Source: an uncultured Bacilli bacterium (GTDB lineage: Bacteria; Bacillota_I; Bacilli_A; RF39; UBA660). From it: 39,178 nt of DNA. Shown here piece after piece: positions 8,747 to 17,496 of this stretch (positions are counted from its first letter, which is position 1; the number at the start of each line of letters is the position of its first letter). Both the position numbers and the translations under genes were made by a program. The stretch is taken from assembly GCA_944371325.1 (NCBI GenBank), contig CALVXO010000016.1, positions 1 to 39,178 of the forward strand, written 5' to 3'. The notes under the pieces are model-generated. The model ran no database searches and had not been told where the DNA came from. It was given only the letters and a program-made list of their open reading frames with translations.

Positions 8747-10918
8747 ATGAAGTTAAAATTTAAAGCAAGTGCTAAAGATTATTTAATTTTTGCAATTTTT
8801 GCAGTAGTACTTTTGTATTTTGTTGCAATTGCAGTTTTAAATTTGGCTAGTTTTGCCAGTAATGCAACTTTTCATGGCTTTAATCCTATTCCTGCTTTCT
8901 CAGTGGATTATATTGTTCCAACTATTGTTGGCTACATATTTGCACTTATTTTCATAATATCTAGTGTTTCTTCTTACTTTTTTGAAAGAGATAAAGGATT
9001 TGGTTTTAGTACAGGTGTCAAAGAAGAAAAAGGTTATTCTAGATGGTGTGAAGAAAAAGAATTTAAAAAACAAGATAAAATATATAAAGTTTTACCAAAA
9101 CAAGAAACTAGTGAATATGCTGGAATACCTTTAATTAACAATGGTAAAGAAATTTGGGTTGATGGTGGAGAATATCATAATCTTATATTAGGATCTACTG
9201 GAGCTGGTAAAACTCAAACAATGGTTCAACCAATGGTTAGAATATTAGCTAAAAAAGGTGAATCAATGATTATTACCGATCCTAAAGGTGAAATATATGA
9301 AAATAATGCAGAAATGTTAAGAGAAAAAGGTTATAATATTGTATTATTAAATTTTCGTGATCCACAAAAAGGTAGTGCTTGGAATCCACTAGGTTTACCT
9401 TATCAATTATATAAAAGTGGTAATAAAGATAAAGCTAACGAATTATTAGATGACTTAGCTATGAATATACTTTATGATGATAAAGCACAAAGTCAAGATC
9501 CTTTCTGGGAAAAAACTTCAGCAGATTATTTTACTGGGTTGTCGCTTGCTTTATTTGAAGATGCAAAAGAAGAAGAAATTAATTTAAATACTATTAATTT
9601 AATGACTACTGTTGGTGAAGAAAAAATAGGGAATAGCACTTATATTAAAGAATATTTTAATTATAAAGATAAATCAAGTCCTGCATATATTAATGTTTCC
9701 TCTACTATATTAGCACCTAATGATACTAAAAGTAGTATTTTATCAGTATTTAAACAAAAAATAAAATTATTTTCATCAAGAGAAAATTTATCAGAAATGT
9801 TAAGTCATAGTGATTTTGATTTAAAAGATATAGGTCGAAAAAAGACTGCTGTGTTCTTAGTTATTCAAGATGAAAAGAAAACATATCACTCTTTAGTTAC
9901 AATTTTTATTAAACAATGTTATGAAACATTAATTGATGTAGCCCAAGAATCTGGTGGTAAATTACCTTTTAAAACTAATTTTATACTAGATGAATTTGCA
10001 AATATGCCACCTTTAAAAGATGTTACAACAATGGTTACAGCGGCTAGAAGTAGAAATATAAGATTTACCTTTATCATTCAAAACTTTGCTCAATTATATC
10101 AGGTTTATGGTAAAGAAAATGGTGAAACAATTAAAGGTAACTGTGGTAATATTGTATACCTTATTAGTAGTGAATTAGCTTCACTAGAAGAAATAAGTAA
10201 ATTATGTGGTGAGGTTAAATCAAAAGATAAGGATAAAACAGCAAGTACTCCTTTAGTTACTGTTAGTGATTTACAAAGATTACCAGAAAACACAATAATT
10301 GTTTTAAGAATAAGATCTATGCCGTTTAAAACAAAGGTTGTTCCTGATTGGAAAATTCAAAAAGAAGGTGGTTGGGGTAAATCTTATCCTAAAGCTACTT
10401 ATCCAGTAAGAGAAAAACAAGAAATAAAATTATTTGATATAAAAGCATTTGTAGATAATAAACGAGATGCTAAGTTAAACGAAATGATGAATTCTTTTAA
10501 TCCAATGGGTTCTATTGCTCCTTCTGGTGGTTCATTATTTTCTAAACCAACTTCTAGTCCTAAAAAAGATGATTCTTTTGATATCGATTCTTTAGTAAAA
10601 AGAATTGATGCTAAAATTGCTGAGTTAGAAGAACAAGAAAAGCAAGAACAAGAAAAAGAGAAAAATGAAACTAAACCAGTACAAAATATTGAACAAAAAC
10701 CTATTGAAAAAATTAAACAATCAAATAATGAAGTTAAAAATATTGTTTCAAAAGAAAATATTCAAAATAAGGAAAATAATACAATATCTAATTTTGAAGA
10801 AAAAAATAAAACAACCGTTACTCAACCAGCTATTGAATTAAAAGAAGAAGAAAATAAAGTAATTAATGGTGTTACTGATGATCAATTCTTTGATGATTTC
10901 TTTAATGATGATGAATAG
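8747..10918 (+). CDS. VirD4/TraG type IV coupling protein
   Basis: This 723-residue ATPase brings substrates to the secretion channel. It has two N-terminal membrane helices (about 12-35 and 62-85), Walker A GSTGAGKT at 149-156, MIITDPKGE after it, and Walker B ending in DE at 415-416 (ILDEFANMPP), followed by the TAARSRNIRFTFIIQN block typical of TraG/VirD4. The last 140 residues are a K/E/N/Q-rich low-complexity tail ending in an acidic DDQFFDDFFNDDE, unusual in length and possibly a substrate or partner contact. ATG at 8747 is preceded by GAGGTGG. No relaxase gene is next to it. Confidence 0.93.
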   Translation: MKLKFKASAKDYLIFAIFAVVLLYFVAIAVLNLASFASNATFHGFNPIPAFSVDYIVPTIVGYIFALIFIISSVSSYFFERDKGFGFSTGVKEEKGYSRWCEEKEFKKQDKIYKVLPKQETSEYAGIPLINNGKEIWVDGGEYHNLILGSTGAGKTQTMVQPMVRILAKKGESMIITDPKGEIYENNAEMLREKGYNIVLLNFRDPQKGSAWNPLGLPYQLYKSGNKDKANELLDDLAMNILYDDKAQSQDPFWEKTSADYFTGLSLALFEDAKEEEINLNTINLMTTVGEEKIGNSTYIKEYFNYKDKSSPAYINVSSTILAPNDTKSSILSVFKQKIKLFSSRENLSEMLSHSDFDLKDIGRKKTAVFLVIQDEKKTYHSLVTIFIKQCYETLIDVAQESGGKLPFKTNFILDEFANMPPLKDVTTMVTAARSRNIRFTFIIQNFAQLYQVYGKENGETIKGNCGNIVYLISSELASLEEISKLCGEVKSKDKDKTASTPLVTVSDLQRLPENTIIVLRIRSMPFKTKVVPDWKIQKEGGWGKSYPKATYPVREKQEIKLFDIKAFVDNKRDAKLNEMMNSFNPMGSIAPSGGSLFSKPTSSPKKDDSFDIDSLVKRIDAKIAELEEQEKQEQEKEKNETKPVQNIEQKPIEKIKQSNNEVKNIVSKENIQNKENNTISNFEEKNKTTVTQPAIELKEEENKVINGVTDDQFFDDFFNDDE

Positions 10919-10951
10919 TTTAATTACCTTTATTAAATAATGTTTAGTACA

Positions 10952-10957
10952 TATAAT
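10952..10957 (+). promoter_or_regulatory. Candidate -10 box for the rhodanese gene
   Basis: TATAAT lies 16 bases before the ATG, with GGGTGG between. No clear -35 box is visible. Confidence 0.4.
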
Positions 10958-10973
10958 GTATTAGGGTGGTTAT

Positions 10974-11261
10974 ATGGTGCTGAACATTTCAATAAAAGAA
11001 TTATTAAATAAAAGCAATATAAATATTATTGATATTAGAAGTATTGAAAAATACAATGATAACCATATAAATGGAGCAATAAATATACCTTATATATTAT
11101 TATTAAAATATCCAGAAAAATATTTAAATAAAAATGAAGAATATTATATATACTGTCAATATGGTAAAAATAGTTTAAAAGTATGCAATATTCTAGCAAC
11201 AAAAGGATATAAAGTATATAATATCATTAAAGGTTATGAAGGATGGTTATTAGAAAAATAA
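10974..11261 (+). CDS. Single-domain rhodanese-like sulfurtransferase
   Basis: A 95-residue protein with the rhodanese fold signatures IIDIRSIEKYNDNHINGAINIP near the N-terminus and the active-site loop CQYGKNS (Cys57 region), then GYEGW near the end. These proteins move sulfane sulfur through a Cys persulfide; the acceptor here is unknown. It is followed by a terminator and is likely a single-gene unit between the secretion operon and rmuC. Confidence 0.85.
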   Translation: MVLNISIKELLNKSNINIIDIRSIEKYNDNHINGAINIPYILLLKYPEKYLNKNEEYYIYCQYGKNSLKVCNILATKGYKVYNIIKGYEGWLLEK

Positions 11262-11288
11262 GTTTTATAGAAATATAAGACTTTTTTT
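11260..11288 (+). terminator. Terminator after the rhodanese gene
   Basis: AAGTTTTAT (11260-11268) pairs with ATAAGACTT (11275-11283) with one G-U pair, then a run of T. Confidence 0.7.
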
Positions 11289-11321
11289 TGTAAAATATGG
11301 TATAATTAAAATGGTGATTGT

Positions 11322-12383
11322 ATGGAATATATAATAATTATTTTATTAATAGTAATATTGATAGTGTGTATTTTATCTTTATCAAAAAATATAAATGAAT
11401 CAAATATAACTGAACGATTAGGTAAATTAGAAACAAGTGTTGTAAAAGAAATAAGTGAATTTCAATCATCTTTTAGTAAGGATTTAACGAATGATTTTGA
11501 TAAATTAAATGATAAATTAGACAATAAATTAACTTTAATTAATAATAAAGTTAATGAAAGATTAGATGAAAATTTTGAAAAAACTAATAAGACTTTTACT
11601 AATGTTTTAGAAAGATTATCTAAAATAGATGAAGCACAAAAGAAAATAGATAATTTATCTAGTGATATTATTTCTTTACAAAGTATTTTAACTGATAAAA
11701 AAACAAGAGGAATATTTGGTGAAGTTAATTTAAAAAATATAATGTATAATATATTTGGTGATAATGATAAAATATATCAAATGCAGTATAAATTTAATAA
11801 TGATACAATAGCTGACTGTGTCTTATTTGCGCCAGCCCCATTAGGAACAATTGCAATTGATTCTAAATTTCCTTTGGAACATTATCAAATTATGGTGGAT
11901 AAAAAAAATGAAATAAGTATTAGAGAACAAGCAGAAAAGTTATTTAGAAGTGATATGAAAAAACATATTGATGCAATAGCAAATAAATATATTATTGATG
12001 GTGTTACGTCAGATCAGGCAATTTTATTTTTACCAGCTGAAGCAATTTTTGCAGAAGTTAATGCTCATCATTCTGATATCATCGAATACGCTTATAAAAA
12101 AAGGGTGTGGATTACTAGTCCAACAACTTTAATTAGTACTTTAACTACTATTCAAGTAATAATTAAAAATATGGAAAGAGATAAATATGCTACAGTAATA
12201 CACAATGAATTAAAATTGTTAAGTAATGAATTTAATAGATATAAAGAAAGATGGGATAAATTATATCGAAGTATTGAAACAGTTAGTAAAGATGTTAAAG
12301 ATATACATACTACTACTGATAAGATAACAAAAAGATTTAATTCAATTAATCAAGTAGAAATGGAGAAAATAGATGTTGAATAA
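11322..12383 (+). CDS. rmuC: DNA recombination protein RmuC family
   Basis: This 353-residue protein has an N-terminal membrane helix (about 2-20), a coiled coil (about 25-125), and the RmuC nuclease-like domain (about 130-330) with KTRGIFGEVNL, then LGTIAIDSKFPLEHY and FLPAEAIFAEV. RmuC proteins limit DNA inversions and rearrangements in E. coli. A TATAAT at 11301-11306 lies only 15 bases before the ATG with GGTGAT between, so the leader is very short. The next gene overlaps its end by 11 bases. Confidence 0.88.
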   Translation: MEYIIIILLIVILIVCILSLSKNINESNITERLGKLETSVVKEISEFQSSFSKDLTNDFDKLNDKLDNKLTLINNKVNERLDENFEKTNKTFTNVLERLSKIDEAQKKIDNLSSDIISLQSILTDKKTRGIFGEVNLKNIMYNIFGDNDKIYQMQYKFNNDTIADCVLFAPAPLGTIAIDSKFPLEHYQIMVDKKNEISIREQAEKLFRSDMKKHIDAIANKYIIDGVTSDQAILFLPAEAIFAEVNAHHSDIIEYAYKKRVWITSPTTLISTLTTIQVIIKNMERDKYATVIHNELKLLSNEFNRYKERWDKLYRSIETVSKDVKDIHTTTDKITKRFNSINQVEMEKIDVE

Positions 12384-12924
12384 AATAAATATATTAATTT
12401 CTTTTGTATTTTGTTTTATTTCACTTTTGTTTACAATTATTAATAAAGATATAACAATATTATTATTTAGTTTAGTTGTAATAATTCCTTTTATATTAAA
12501 ACTAAAACCAATTGTTACTTTTTTATACTTAATATTTAGTTTTATAGCTTTATTTTTAGGATGTCAATTACATTTTTTTAGAACTATTTATTGGTATGAT
12601 AATTTTTCACATTTTATATGGGGATTTTTATCAAGTTTATTAGCAATTTTAATATTAAAAAAATTTAAAAAGTTTGATAATCTAATATTTAGTTGTTTGT
12701 TTATTTTTATATTTTCTTTAGCTACTTCAGGACTATGGGAAATATTTGAATTTATGGTAGATAATTTATTTAATGGTGACATGCAAAGGAAAGCAACTGG
12801 TGTCTATGATACAATGAAGGATACTATTATTACTTTATTTGGTAATATATTGTTTATATTAAGTTTTATATTTGAATATAAAAATAAAAAATTATTGATT
12901 AGATTTTTGATAGATAATTTGTAG
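12373..12924 (+). CDS. DUF2238/YjdF-like integral membrane protein
   Basis: A 183-residue protein with about five membrane helices. Conserved polar marks inside the helices match the DUF2238/YjdF type: WYDNFSHFIWG, then SGLWEIFEFMVD, then GVYDTMKDTIITLFG. The function of the family is unknown. It overlaps rmuC and ends nine bases before rnr, so the three are probably co-transcribed. Confidence 0.65.
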   Translation: MLNKINILISFVFCFISLLFTIINKDITILLFSLVVIIPFILKLKPIVTFLYLIFSFIALFLGCQLHFFRTIYWYDNFSHFIWGFLSSLLAILILKKFKKFDNLIFSCLFIFIFSLATSGLWEIFEFMVDNLFNGDMQRKATGVYDTMKDTIITLFGNILFILSFIFEYKNKKLLIRFLIDNL

Positions 12925-12933
12925 GAGGACTTT

Positions 12934-15042
12934 ATGGAAGAAAAAATTATAGAATTATTAAAAAACAGTGACAAAGCTTTATCAGTTACTGAAATTAATG
13001 ACGGATTAGGTTTTAGTTCAGTAGATGAATTAAAACAATTATTAAAAGTATTAAATGAAATGGAAGATAGTTTAAAATTATATAGAACTAAAAAAAATAA
13101 TTATTTATTATTTACTAATAGTCATTTAAAACTAGGAACAATGATAGCTAATAAAAAAGGATATGGTTTTGTTGATATTGATGGTGATGATGATGTTTTC
13201 ATTGCACCAACTAATATGAATGGAGCAATTCATGGGGACAGAGTAGTAGTAGAAATAACTTCACCAAAAGGTATTGATTTAGAAGGTAGAATAGTTAAAA
13301 TAGTTGATCGTAAATTTAAACAAATGGTAGGTGAAGTATATTTTAATAAGAATGTTCCTTATGTAGATTTAGATGATGAAAGAGTAAAAATAACTATTAA
13401 ATTAGATAAAACTATGGGTGCTATGCCAGGACATAAGGTTTTAGTAAAAATAACTAATAAATTAAAAGATAACAATTATAAAGGTGAAGTTATTAAAATA
13501 TTAGGTCATAAAAATGATCCTGGTGTTGATATTTTATCTATTACTAATGAAATGGGAATTCCTGATACATTTAGTGATGAAACAATGAAGGAAGTAGATA
13601 ATTTACCTGATGAAGTGTTAGAAAAAGATTTAGTTGGACGAACTGATTTAAGAGATGAAGTTATATTTACTATTGATGGTGATGATACTAAAGACATTGA
13701 TGATGCTATATCAATTGAAAAAGTTGGCGAAAATTATAAATTAGGTGTTCATATTGCTGATGTAAGTTATTATGTAAGACCAAATACATCATTAGATAGT
13801 GAAGCATTTGATCGTGGTACTAGTGTTTATTTAGCAGATAGAGTAATACCTATGCTACCTCATAAATTATCTAACGGTATTTGTTCTTTAAATCCTAATG
13901 TTGATAGATTAGCAGTATCATGTATTATGGAAATAGATCAAAATGGTAATGTTGTAGATTATGATATTTTACAAACTGTCATTAGATCTAGAAAACAAAT
14001 GACATATAAAAATGTTAATAAAATATTAGAAGAAAATATAGTCCCAGAAGGATACGAAGAGTATGAAGAAAAATTAAGATTAATGTTAGAATTAGCGCAT
14101 ATCTTACGTAAAAATAAAGAAAATAGAGGTTATATTGATTTTGATATTGATGAATCTAAAATAATCGTAGATGATAAAGGAAAAGCTATTGATGTTACCT
14201 TAAGATACCGTGGAGCAGGAGAAAAGTTAATTGAAGACTTTATGATTGCTGCTAATGAAACAGTAGCTACTCATATCTATTATATGGAATTACCTTTTAT
14301 TTATCGTATTCATGGAGAGCCTAATGAAGAAAAAATTAATAACTTTATGAGATTTTTAAATATTTTAGGTTATAAAGTAAAAGAAGATTTACATAAATTA
14401 ACTCCTAAAACTATGCAAAATATATTGAGCCAATTAAAAGACAAAAAAGAATTTCATTTATTGTCAGCTTTATTATTAAGAAGTATGCAAAAAGCTATAT
14501 ATGATACAAATAATATAGGACATTTTGGTATTGCTAGTAAATGTTATACGCATTTTACATCTCCTATTAGAAGATATCCAGATACAACAGTTCATAGATT
14601 ACTACACACTTATATATTCGATAATAATATCAATAATGAAACAATTAATTTTTATGAAAGAGAATTACCTTTTGTAGCTGAACATACATCAAATATGGAA
14701 AGAAGAAGCATTGAATGTGAACGCGCAGTTGATGATATGAAAAAAGCCGAATATATGATGGATCATATTGGTGAAGAATATGAAGGTATTATTAGTTCAG
14801 TTATGCCATTTGGTATGTTTGTTGAGCTTCCTAATTTAATTGAAGGATTAGTTAGATTAGATAGCATTAAGGGAGATTATTATACTTATGATGAAACAAC
14901 ATTTACAGTAAGAGGTAACAAAGATAAACGTGGCTTTAGGTTAGGTGATAGTGTTAAAGTAAGAGTTGTAGCAGCAGATAAAGAAAAAAGAACAATTGAC
15001 TTCGAGGTGATTAAAGATGGAGATACTAAACAGGAAAGTTAA
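12934..15042 (+). CDS. rnr: Ribonuclease R
   Basis: This 702-residue 3'-5' exoribonuclease has a winged-helix N-terminus (about 1-60), cold-shock-like domains (about 65-215), an RNB catalytic domain (about 235-560) with the metal-binding DGDDTKDIDDAISIE near 248, and a C-terminal S1 domain (about 615-695). RNase R degrades structured RNA and is needed for tmRNA maturation and decay of non-stop mRNA. Its neighbours smpB and ssrA make this the classic trans-translation cluster. GGAGG precedes the ATG. The gene overlaps smpB by 26 bases. Confidence 0.96.
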   Translation: MEEKIIELLKNSDKALSVTEINDGLGFSSVDELKQLLKVLNEMEDSLKLYRTKKNNYLLFTNSHLKLGTMIANKKGYGFVDIDGDDDVFIAPTNMNGAIHGDRVVVEITSPKGIDLEGRIVKIVDRKFKQMVGEVYFNKNVPYVDLDDERVKITIKLDKTMGAMPGHKVLVKITNKLKDNNYKGEVIKILGHKNDPGVDILSITNEMGIPDTFSDETMKEVDNLPDEVLEKDLVGRTDLRDEVIFTIDGDDTKDIDDAISIEKVGENYKLGVHIADVSYYVRPNTSLDSEAFDRGTSVYLADRVIPMLPHKLSNGICSLNPNVDRLAVSCIMEIDQNGNVVDYDILQTVIRSRKQMTYKNVNKILEENIVPEGYEEYEEKLRLMLELAHILRKNKENRGYIDFDIDESKIIVDDKGKAIDVTLRYRGAGEKLIEDFMIAANETVATHIYYMELPFIYRIHGEPNEEKINNFMRFLNILGYKVKEDLHKLTPKTMQNILSQLKDKKEFHLLSALLLRSMQKAIYDTNNIGHFGIASKCYTHFTSPIRRYPDTTVHRLLHTYIFDNNINNETINFYERELPFVAEHTSNMERRSIECERAVDDMKKAEYMMDHIGEEYEGIISSVMPFGMFVELPNLIEGLVRLDSIKGDYYTYDETTFTVRGNKDKRGFRLGDSVKVRVVAADKEKRTIDFEVIKDGDTKQES

Positions 15043-15454
15043 TTTTGATTATGAAATAGTTGATACATTTGAAGCAGGTATTGTTTTAACTGGAACAGAA
15101 ATAAAATCAATCAGATTAGGAAAATGTAATTTAAAAGATAGTTATGCAATTATTAAGAATAATGAAATATTTATTCTTAATATGCATATTAGTCAATATG
15201 AACAAGGTAATAGATTTAATCATGAAGAAACTAGAACTAGAAAACTATTAATGCATAAAAAAGAAATATTAAAGTTAAGAGATAAGTTAGAAATAGAAGG
15301 TTTTACTTTAGTACCTATTAAATTATATTTTAAAGGTAGTAAAGCTAAATTACTAATAGGCTTAGCTAAAGGTAAAAAAAATTATGATAAAAGAGAATCT
15401 ATTAAGAAAAAAGATATAGAAAGACAATTAGCTAAAGATTTAAAAAATTATTAA
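15017..15454 (+). CDS. smpB: SsrA-binding protein SmpB
   Basis: This 145-residue protein binds tmRNA and brings it to stalled ribosomes. Family marks are the N-terminal VNFDYEIVDTFEAGIVLTGTEIKSIR, AYAIIKNNEIFILNMHIS-like second strand, and a basic C-terminal tail with KGKKNYDKRE. The start inside rnr is supported by GAGGTGAT upstream. Translational coupling to rnr is likely. Confidence 0.96.
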   Translation: MEILNRKVNFDYEIVDTFEAGIVLTGTEIKSIRLGKCNLKDSYAIIKNNEIFILNMHISQYEQGNRFNHEETRTRKLLMHKKEILKLRDKLEIEGFTLVPIKLYFKGSKAKLLIGLAKGKKNYDKRESIKKKDIERQLAKDLKNY

Positions 15455-15460
15455 GCATAG

Positions 15461-15488
15461 TTGACAAATAAAAATATAAATGTATAAT
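15461..15488 (+). promoter_or_regulatory. Sigma-A type promoter upstream of the 124-residue gene
   Basis: TTGACA at 15461-15466 and TATAAT at 15483-15488 with a 16-base spacer. Confidence 0.75.
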
Positions 15489-15514
15489 ATTTCAGTAAGG
15501 AGGTTTGACTATAT

Positions 15515-15889
15515 ATGAATTTAAATTGTAATTTTGATTCTCGTTTAGAAAATATTATCAATAGTTATTCACCACTTGCTAAATGGTTTGAAAAAAACCA
15601 AGAAAAAATGGCATATTTTGGTTTAACTCATGCTGGCTGTCTTCATTTTGAAGATAATCCTATGATAAATAACGATATTCAAATTTTAGGAAAAATGGCT
15701 AATGCAAGTTTATCTTGGTTAGAAAATTATGAGTTAACTATATCAAATAAAGAAAAAGCTATAAATGCAGCTCAATCTATTGCCGATATATATAATCAAG
15801 ATAAAGAAAAATTAAGTGATGTTGCAAAGAAACAGTATTATATTAATTTAGAAAGAATCAAAGAAAAAGTTATGGTAAAAAAGATATAA
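15515..15889 (+). CDS. Unknown conserved-looking 124-residue protein
   Basis: I do not recognise this protein. It is soluble, mostly helical by composition, with a central LTHAGCLHFEDNPMINND segment that carries Cys and His, and no signal peptide or membrane helix. It has a consensus promoter and a strong AAGGAGG site, so it is probably a real, well-expressed gene. It stands alone between smpB and ssrA. Confidence 0.6.
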   Translation: MNLNCNFDSRLENIINSYSPLAKWFEKNQEKMAYFGLTHAGCLHFEDNPMINNDIQILGKMANASLSWLENYELTISNKEKAINAAQSIADIYNQDKEKLSDVAKKQYYINLERIKEKVMVKKI

Positions 15890-15894
15890 TTGAT

Positions 15895-15924
15895 TTGAAA
15901 CAAATTATAAATTGTGGTATAATT
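15895..15924 (+). promoter_or_regulatory. tmRNA promoter
   Basis: TTGAAA at 15895-15900 and TATAAT at 15919-15924 with an 18-base spacer, ending ten bases before the tmRNA 5' end. Confidence 0.75.
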
Positions 15925-15934
15925 ATTACCACAT

Positions 15935-16277
15935 GGGGTCGCTTAGTTTCGACGGAAATAGTAATTTTTAAAGGGCAAGTCGTAAGGTATACGATACATC
16001 CAAATTTAAAAATAACTGGAAACAGAAATCAATTAGCTTTCGCTTAATAATTTAGAAGGCTGCTTCTTTATATTTTTACTCACGGAATATAAAAGAGGCT
16101 CGATTAGTGAGTTATATTAATAATTTTTTTCTAGAATTATTGATGAATTAATATAGAAATTACTAAATAAAATTTTGATAGTTTATTATTATTTAGGACA
16201 TTAACAAATTATCTAAACTTGTAGAACTTTAATCTTTATATTTTCGGACAGGGGTGCGATTCCCCTCGACTCCACCA
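15935..16277 (+). ncRNA. ssrA: Transfer-messenger RNA (tmRNA)
   Basis: The 5' end GGGGTCG (15935-15941) pairs with CGACTCC (16267-16273) to form the acceptor stem, followed by an encoded CCA (16275-16277). TTCGACGG at the 5' side and GGTGCGATTCCCC before the 3' stem are the conserved tRNA-like parts. The tag reading frame is at 16018-16050: resume codon GGA, tag GNRNQLAFA, then TAATAA. The tag marks proteins from stalled ribosomes for proteolysis. The gene lies beside smpB and rnr. The LAFA ending differs from the common ALAA ending. Confidence 0.96.
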
Positions 16278-16290
16278 TTATAGTTAATAT

Positions 16291-16320
16291 ACGTGCATTC
16301 ATTAAAGATGTACGTTTTTT
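16291..16320 (+). terminator. Terminator after tmRNA
   Basis: ACGTGCAT (16291-16298) pairs with ATGTACGT (16308-16315) with one G-U pair, followed by T residues. Confidence 0.75.
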
Positions 16321-16428
16321 AATATAATAAAATAAGCAATATATCACAAATCAAATTCTATAATTATAATAACTTATAGTTATGACAGTTATGATAAATA
16401 TATATTTTATTTATTAATAAAAAAGTAT

Positions 16429-16434
16429 TATAAT
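16429..16434 (+). promoter_or_regulatory. Candidate -10 box for the coaE-coaD operon
   Basis: TATAAT lies 22 bases before the ATG, with GGGAG between. The rest of the 16321-16428 stretch is AT-rich and shows no gene. Confidence 0.4.
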
Positions 16435-16456
16435 TAAATCAGATGGGAGAAAAAAT

Positions 16457-17014
16457 ATGATTATAGGTATTTGTGGGAAATCTGGAAGTGGTAAAAGTAC
16501 ATTGGCCAGCCAAATAGTAAATTTAACTAATAAACAAATTGTGCACCTAGAAATCGACAAAATAGGGCATAGTATTTTATTAATTGATGAAGTAAGAAAT
16601 GAATTAATAAAATCATTTGGAGAATCTATTATAAAAAATAATAAAGCAGATAGAAAAAAACTTGGTGAAATAATTTTTAATTCTAGAATTGAAATGAAAA
16701 CATTATCTAATATAACATGGAAATACATGCAAATAGAAATTGATAAATTTTTAGAAAATAATAAAGATAATATTATTATTTTAGATTGGTTATTATTACC
16801 GATTTCTAAGTATTTTGATATGTGCGATATAAAAATACTTTTGGATATTCCATATGAAGTTAGAAAACAAAGAGTAATTAAAAGAGATAATATTTCAGAA
16901 AAATATTTTGAATTAAGAGAAAAGTCAAGTATAGATTTTAATGAAAATGATTTTGATTATGTTTTAAAAGAAAATGATAAAGAAATAGTTAAAAGGTTGG
17001 CGAAATTATTATGA
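16457..17014 (+). CDS. coaE: Dephospho-CoA kinase
   Basis: A 185-residue P-loop kinase that phosphorylates dephospho-CoA, the last step of CoA synthesis. It has the P-loop GKSGSGKST (residues 7-15, slightly divergent from the usual GGIGSGKST), EIDKIGHSIL, ADRKKLGEIIF, and a lid-like VRKQRVIKRD. It overlaps coaD by four bases (ATGA), and coaD supplies the preceding step, which supports the call. Somewhat shorter than the usual 195-205 residues. Confidence 0.85.
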   Translation: MIIGICGKSGSGKSTLASQIVNLTNKQIVHLEIDKIGHSILLIDEVRNELIKSFGESIIKNNKADRKKLGEIIFNSRIEMKTLSNITWKYMQIEIDKFLENNKDNIIILDWLLLPISKYFDMCDIKILLDIPYEVRKQRVIKRDNISEKYFELREKSSIDFNENDFDYVLKENDKEIVKRLAKLL

Positions 17015-17496
17015 CAAGAGTTTTATATCCTGGAAGTTTTGATCCAATTACTAAAGGACATATGAATATTATTGAACAAGCAAGTGAATTATTTGATGAA
17101 ATTATAATTGCTGTTATGTTAAATCCATTAAAGAAGTCTCAATTATTTAATTTAGAAGAAAGAATGGAAATAATTAGAGATTTATATCAAAATATTGGTG
17201 TTGTTTCTGGTACTGGTTTAGCAGCTGATATTGCTTTATTGTATGAATGTAAAGCAATAATTAGAGGGTTAAGAAGTTTAAGAGATTTTGATTATGAGAT
17301 TTCATTGCAACAACTAAATAGAGAAACTTCTCATAATAAAATAAATACAATTTGTTTGTTTGCGGATAAAGAATATCAATTTGTTTCATCAAGTATGGTT
17401 AAAGAATTATTTAATCTTAATAAAGATATATCAAAATATGTACATCCATCAGTAGAGAAAAAAATGTTATATAAGAAAAGGAGTTTAGTAAAATGA
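17011..17496 (+). CDS. coaD: Phosphopantetheine adenylyltransferase
   Basis: This 161-residue nucleotidyltransferase makes dephospho-CoA from 4'-phosphopantetheine and ATP. It carries YPGSFDPITKGHMNII with the nucleotidyltransferase TxGH motif, IIRGLRSLRDFDYE, and the C-terminal FVSSSMVKEL. It overlaps genes on both sides by four bases in a tight operon with coaE and the MBL hydrolase gene. Confidence 0.96.
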   Translation: MTRVLYPGSFDPITKGHMNIIEQASELFDEIIIAVMLNPLKKSQLFNLEERMEIIRDLYQNIGVVSGTGLAADIALLYECKAIIRGLRSLRDFDYEISLQQLNRETSHNKINTICLFADKEYQFVSSSMVKELFNLNKDISKYVHPSVEKKMLYKKRSLVK

